From: DASXTB01 sp036505615
GTDB lineage: Bacteria; Acidobacteriota; UBA6911; JACQSX01
Direction: 5' to 3'
NCBI GenBank assembly: GCA_036505615.1
Contig: DASXTB010000143.1
Coordinates: forward strand, 1 to 8,201
DNA length: 8,201 nt
Shown here: in pieces, positions 6,501-8,201 of the stretch
Numbering within the stretch: the first letter of the stretch is position 1
Layout: each line of letters begins with the position of its first letter
The notes under the pieces: generated by a model
Databases searched by the model: none
What the model was told of the DNA's origin: nothing
The model's input: only the letters and a program-made list of their open reading frames with translations
Translations under genes and position numbers: made by a program

Positions 6501-7100
6501 TTACTCCAGCCTTCTGGTCAAAATTCGCGGAGATTCCTTCTCCAGGACGCATTGCCATGCTTCGGCGCGCTGCCGCATTCCCGGATAAAGCGCTTTCATT
6601 CGAGGGCGAAGCCGCGCGTACCGTGCCAGCACTTTTCCTGCGCCTCGATCCAATAATCGGTCAAGCAGTTTTGCCACCCAGGCCGCGAATGCAGGGGATT
6701 GGCCATCGGTGGAAACTGCCAATGCCAGATTTCCCCGGCGCACAACAGCAGGCAGGTGAAAATCACAGTGCGGCGGGTCATCGGCCAAATTGACCAGGCA
6801 ATGTCGCTTCTTGGCCAGTTGGTAAATCCAATGGTTCGCCGTTCGATCATCGGTGGCGCCAACGACGACCTGGGGAGCCCCGATATGCTCTTCGCGGAAA
6901 ACATCCTTTATCCACGAAACCGATCCATGTCGGGCCAACCGCGAAAGAGCCGGCGTCAATTGAGGACTCACCAGCCGTACCAACGCCCCGCATTGCAGCA
7001 GGCTTTTGACGCGTTTCTCGGCCACCGCTCCGCCTCCAATCACCAGACAGGTCTTGCCCTGAAGGTTGAGGCTAACCGGATAAAGTTTCGGCTTCCTCAT
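6501..7100 (-). CDS. sirC: Precorrin-2 dehydrogenase / sirohydrochlorin ferrochelatase (SirC/Met8/CysG-N type)
   Basis: This enzyme oxidises precorrin-2 to sirohydrochlorin with NAD+; Met8 and CysG-N relatives also insert iron to give siroheme. The 199 residues carry YPVSLNLQGKTCLVIGGGAV (7-26), a Rossmann fold with GGG at 22-24, then GATDDRTAN (81-89), VNLADDPPHCDFHLPA (103-118) and STDGQSPA (130-137), all typical. The conserved Asp following VNL is the likely catalytic residue by analogy with Met8. The open frame starts at 7142, but the ATG at 7100 is preferred: homology begins there and AGGAAG lies just upstream. E. coli fuses this domain to CobA as CysG; here they are adjacent, 2 bp apart. 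It is the first full gene of the operon, 106 bp downstream of the terminator hairpin stem. Whether it also acts as ferrochelatase cannot be read from the sequence. Confidence 0.92.
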   Translation of the reverse strand: MRKPKLYPVSLNLQGKTCLVIGGGAVAEKRVKSLLQCGALVRLVSPQLTPALSRLARHGSVSWIKDVFREEHIGAPQVVVGATDDRTANHWIYQLAKKRHCLVNLADDPPHCDFHLPAVVRRGNLALAVSTDGQSPAFAAWVAKLLDRLLDRGAGKVLARYARLRPRMKALYPGMRQRAEAWQCVLEKESPRILTRRLE

Positions 7101-7197
7101 ATTCTTCCTGTTCCGCATTTTCAAATCTTCGATCCGACGCATACAGAAATTGCCAACTGTTTCAGCTCCTGTTTGAGTCGGTTCATAGAAATGATCG

Positions 7198-7233
7198 AAA
7201 AAGAAACGCCCTGGGTGCTACTTCCCAGGGCGT
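7198..7233 (-). terminator. Intrinsic terminator in the leader of the siroheme-sulfate operon
   Basis: A perfect 10-bp GC-rich stem (7233-7224 with 7215-7206) encloses an 8-nt loop. On the minus strand it is followed at once by UUUCUUUUU (7206-7198). Flanking A-rich sequence on the other side gives a shorter T-run in the plus direction (CTTTT), so weak bidirectional use is possible. The stem lies about 190 nt downstream of the predicted transcription start and about 106 bp upstream of the sirC start. Ending transcription there would silence the operon, which suggests attenuation. Confidence 0.85.
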
Positions 7234-7260
7234 CTTTTGGTTCATTCTCGGTGCCGAATC

Positions 7261-7416
7261 TTAAGTCAAGGATTCAAGCGTCGCGCCCCGGTAACTGTCG
7301 CGAGAACAACAGAAGCGGGCGCACTCGTTCACCGTGCGGTAATGAGTCTGATTTTCTGCTGCGCAAGTACTCCTCACGCTCCTTATCTTGATAAACTCTA
7401 TCGGAATTATAGGCAT
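7261..7416 (-). CDS. Candidate cysteine-containing leader peptide (51 aa)
   Basis: A small ORF starts at ATG 7416-7414, about 12 nt downstream of a predicted -10 box, and stops at TAA 7263-7261, 27 nt before the terminator stem. It therefore has almost no 5' untranslated region and no Shine-Dalgarno sequence, as in leaderless messages. It has four Cys codons: 18, 32, and the tandem pair 36-37 (TGT TGT at 7311-7306), within ECARFCCSR. No homologue is recognised. Its place upstream of a cysteine-biosynthesis operon, before a terminator, suggests a leader peptide whose translation senses cysteine. The ORF could be chance, since 51 codons is not long. A better -10-like TATAAT lies just inside the ORF (7411-7406), and if that is the real promoter this start would not be transcribed. 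Confidence 0.4.
   Translation of the reverse strand: MPIIPIEFIKIRSVRSTCAAENQTHYRTVNECARFCCSRDSYRGATLESLT
7282..7324 (-). promoter_or_regulatory. Candidate attenuator stems 1:2, able to swap with the terminator arm
   Basis: On the minus-strand RNA, segment 1 (7322-7317, GCGCCC) can pair with segment 2 (7288-7283, GGGCGC). Segment 2, in the form CCGGGGCG (7291-7284), can instead pair over 8 bp, one of them G-U, with CGCCCUGG (7232-7225), the 5' arm of the terminator. The two tandem Cys codons lie between segments 1 and 2, and segment 1 contains Cys codon 32. A ribosome stalled there would free segment 2 to disrupt the terminator. The pairing was found by eye; no folding energy has been calculated. 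Confidence 0.4.
7383..7394. promoter_or_regulatory. Small palindrome downstream of the operon promoter, possible operator
   Basis: TTATC and GATAA are separated by 2 bp, about 30 bp downstream of the predicted start site. A protein-binding site is possible, but the arms are short and no regulator is encoded nearby. Confidence 0.2.
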
Positions 7417-7427
7417 TTTTCAGAGGA

Positions 7428-7456
7428 ATACTAGAGGTCCTCGTTTTTGAAGTCAA
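7428..7456 (-). promoter_or_regulatory. Promoter of the siroheme-sulfate operon
   Basis: On the minus strand, TTGACT (7456-7451) and TAGTAT (7433-7428) are spaced by 17 bp, a good sigma-70-type arrangement. Transcription would start near 7421. A second -10-like box, TATAAT (7411-7406), lies 16 bp further down without a good -35, so the exact start is open. The pilin-like gene is divergent, and its promoter must lie in the same interval. Confidence 0.6.
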
Positions 7457-7477
7457 GCGAATTCCCCGAGCAGACCA

Positions 7478-7485
7478 TATAAAAT
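7478..7485 (+). promoter_or_regulatory. AT-rich -10-like box for the pilin-like gene
   Basis: TATAAAAT lies about 60 bp upstream of the plus-strand start codon. No matching -35 box is seen at the usual spacing, so this is a weak call. Confidence 0.25.
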
Positions 7486-7547
7486 AAAGATGGTTCTCTC
7501 AAATTGAAAGATCGAAAACGGGCCGAATCGAACTAAGGAGCATCCTC

Positions 7548-7922
7548 ATGAGAGCAACTTTAAGTCTCTTGGGTATATTGATCGCCCTGGGCGTTGCATA
7601 CTACATCTACAAAGGACAATTGACCGAAGGTCCCGCCGGGGGCTCGCCCGTCCAGCATATCGACGCGGTAGCTGTGCGAAGCGAATTGCTCTCTATCGCT
7701 CAAGCAGAACGGCGCTACCTTGCCAGTCACGGAAATTACGCAACTATCGATCAACTTCAGCAGGAAGGATCCATAACCTCAGGCAGCAGCCGGGGCTACA
7801 ACTACGAAGCTGAGGTAGACGACGGCCAGCATTTCAAAATCACCGCGACGCCCTCCGATCCGTCCAAGAGCGGCTGGCCCACGCTGTCCATCGACGAGAC
7901 GATGCAGGTATCGCAGAGATGA
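7548..7922 (+). CDS. Small membrane-anchored protein with pilin-like soluble part
   Basis: This 124-residue protein begins with a hydrophobic segment (about residues 4-21, LSLLGILIALGVAYYIY) with a single basic residue before it. A Gly/Pro-rich linker follows, then a soluble region. The part from about residue 45 (RSELLSIAQAERRYLASHGN, then YATIDQLQQEG, then YNYEAEVDDGQHFKITATP, then WPTLSIDETMQV) follows the pattern of the C-terminal region of type IV pilin-like proteins: a helix with AQ..Y, a Y-rich strand and a final strand. The classical prepilin cleavage site (G followed by FTLIE) is absent, so assembly into a pilus is doubtful and a signal-anchor protein is more likely. TAAGGAG at 7534-7540 is a strong ribosome-binding site 7 nt before the ATG. 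It is divergent from the sulfate operon, with no obvious functional link. Function unknown. Confidence 0.8.
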   Translation: MRATLSLLGILIALGVAYYIYKGQLTEGPAGGSPVQHIDAVAVRSELLSIAQAERRYLASHGNYATIDQLQQEGSITSGSSRGYNYEAEVDDGQHFKITATPSDPSKSGWPTLSIDETMQVSQR

Positions 7923-7976
7923 TGCCTTTTAGGCTCGAGAACATGGGAAAGGACTCAGTCGCCGGTTATTTGTAGC

Positions 7977-8186
7977 GCCGGCTTCCAGCCGGCCAAGCTG
8001 TCCCGGAGGGACAGCCTGGCGCCGCGAAGCGGCGCTCTGGACTTTGGACATTTTGGAGAGACGGCCGGCGGGCCGTCTCCCGCACAATCTTTCATCGTGC
8101 AGGAGACGCCCCACAGGGCGTCTCTCCAATGGCGCCGCTTCGCGGCGCCTAGGCCGCTTTCAGCGGCCTAATGTCCGCGAAGCGGA
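7977..8186. repeat. Cluster of eight short palindromic hairpins
   Basis: Eight compact hairpins lie head to tail: 7977-7993, 7997-8015, 8019-8035, 8058-8079, 8103-8124, 8131-8149, 8150-8170 and 8174-8186. Stems are 5-9 bp and mostly perfect; loops are 3-4 nt (TCC, GGA, GAA, GGCG, CACA, TTC, TTC, GAA). Hairpins 3 and 6 share the stem GCGCCGC with complementary loops, so one is the inverse of the other. Hairpins 4 and 5 sit inside a larger inverted repeat. The run follows the pilin-like gene by 55 bp and continues toward the window end. No T-run marks a terminator, and no credible gene is seen from 7923 to 8201. Confidence 0.85.
8054..8128. repeat. Cloverleaf-like nested inverted repeat within the hairpin cluster
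   Basis: TTGGAGAGACG (8053-8063) is the reverse complement of CGTCTCTCCAA (8119-8129). Between them, CTCC-GCAC (8077-8085) faces GTGC-GGAG (8097-8105) with one unpaired base on each side. The segment can fold either as two separate 9-bp hairpins or as one long stem, so two alternative structures are possible. Confidence 0.65.
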
Positions 8187-8201
8187 TGCTCGGGTTTGGA
8201 C

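Noticed and set aside
7121..7186. Second small ORF (21 codons, MNRLKQELKQ...) between the terminator and sirC
   Set aside because: It has no ribosome-binding site and is very short. It overlaps only the unsupported extension of sirC. It is noted because it also has one Cys codon.
7261..7420. SAM-I riboswitch suggested by TTATCAAGA in the leader
   Set aside because: The other conserved blocks of that class (the GGNGGAGGGA region, GCAACC, the GGTGCCAA region) are missing, and the P1 strands cannot be placed. No T-box GGTGGNACCGCG motif is seen either.
7274..7456. 60-codon minus-strand frame in the leader
   Set aside because: Its start codon lies within the -35 region of the predicted promoter, upstream of the likely transcription start.
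7929..8129. 66-codon minus-strand frame across the hairpin cluster
   Set aside because: It is Arg/Gly-rich and explained entirely by the palindromes, with no ribosome-binding site or conserved motif.

Overview
The window reads as a chromosomal segment of a moderately GC-rich, Gram-negative-type bacterium. Its core is an assimilatory sulfate reduction and siroheme operon on the minus strand. The gene families and the many short palindromic and heptad repeats between genes resemble Acidobacteriota, but that assignment is inference and no marker gene is present.

Layout, in minus-strand order (right to left). A promoter at about 7428-7456 is followed by a leader of about 320 nt. The leader holds a 51-codon cysteine-containing small ORF (7416-7261) and an intrinsic terminator (7206-7233). 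Next come a precorrin-2 dehydrogenase/ferrochelatase of the SirC/CysG-N type (7100-6501), a uroporphyrinogen-III methyltransferase cobA (6498-5695), a cysH of the APS reductase type (5477-4764), cysD (4717-3821) and a cysN carrying a remnant CysC domain (3745-1895). After about 240 bp comes a GlcD-type FAD oxidase (1653-238), then the start of an exported protein that runs off the left edge (163-1). On the plus strand there is one small membrane-anchored protein with a pilin-like soluble part (7548-7922), followed by a dense cluster of short hairpins (7977-8186).

How the genes fit together. CysD and CysN activate sulfate to APS. CysH carries all five cysteines of a [4Fe-4S] APS reductase and can reduce APS directly to sulfite, so APS kinase is not needed. 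That agrees with the kinase domain fused to CysN, which has lost its P-loop and lid. SirC and CobA make siroheme, the cofactor of sulfite reductase. The sulfite reductase gene itself is not in the window.

Most notable points. (1) The leader has the parts of a cysteine-responsive transcription attenuator: tandem Cys codons and a possible 1:2 / 2:3 / 3:4 set of alternative stems ending in a U-tract terminator. (2) CysN carries a probable dead APS kinase. (3) CysD carries a CC...CxxC set that mirrors the iron-sulfur ligands of its neighbour CysH. (4) Inverted-repeat elements sit at most gene junctions of the operon; one supplies the cysH stop codon and apparently the N-terminus of CysD. (5) Eight hairpins lie within about 210 bp at the right end.
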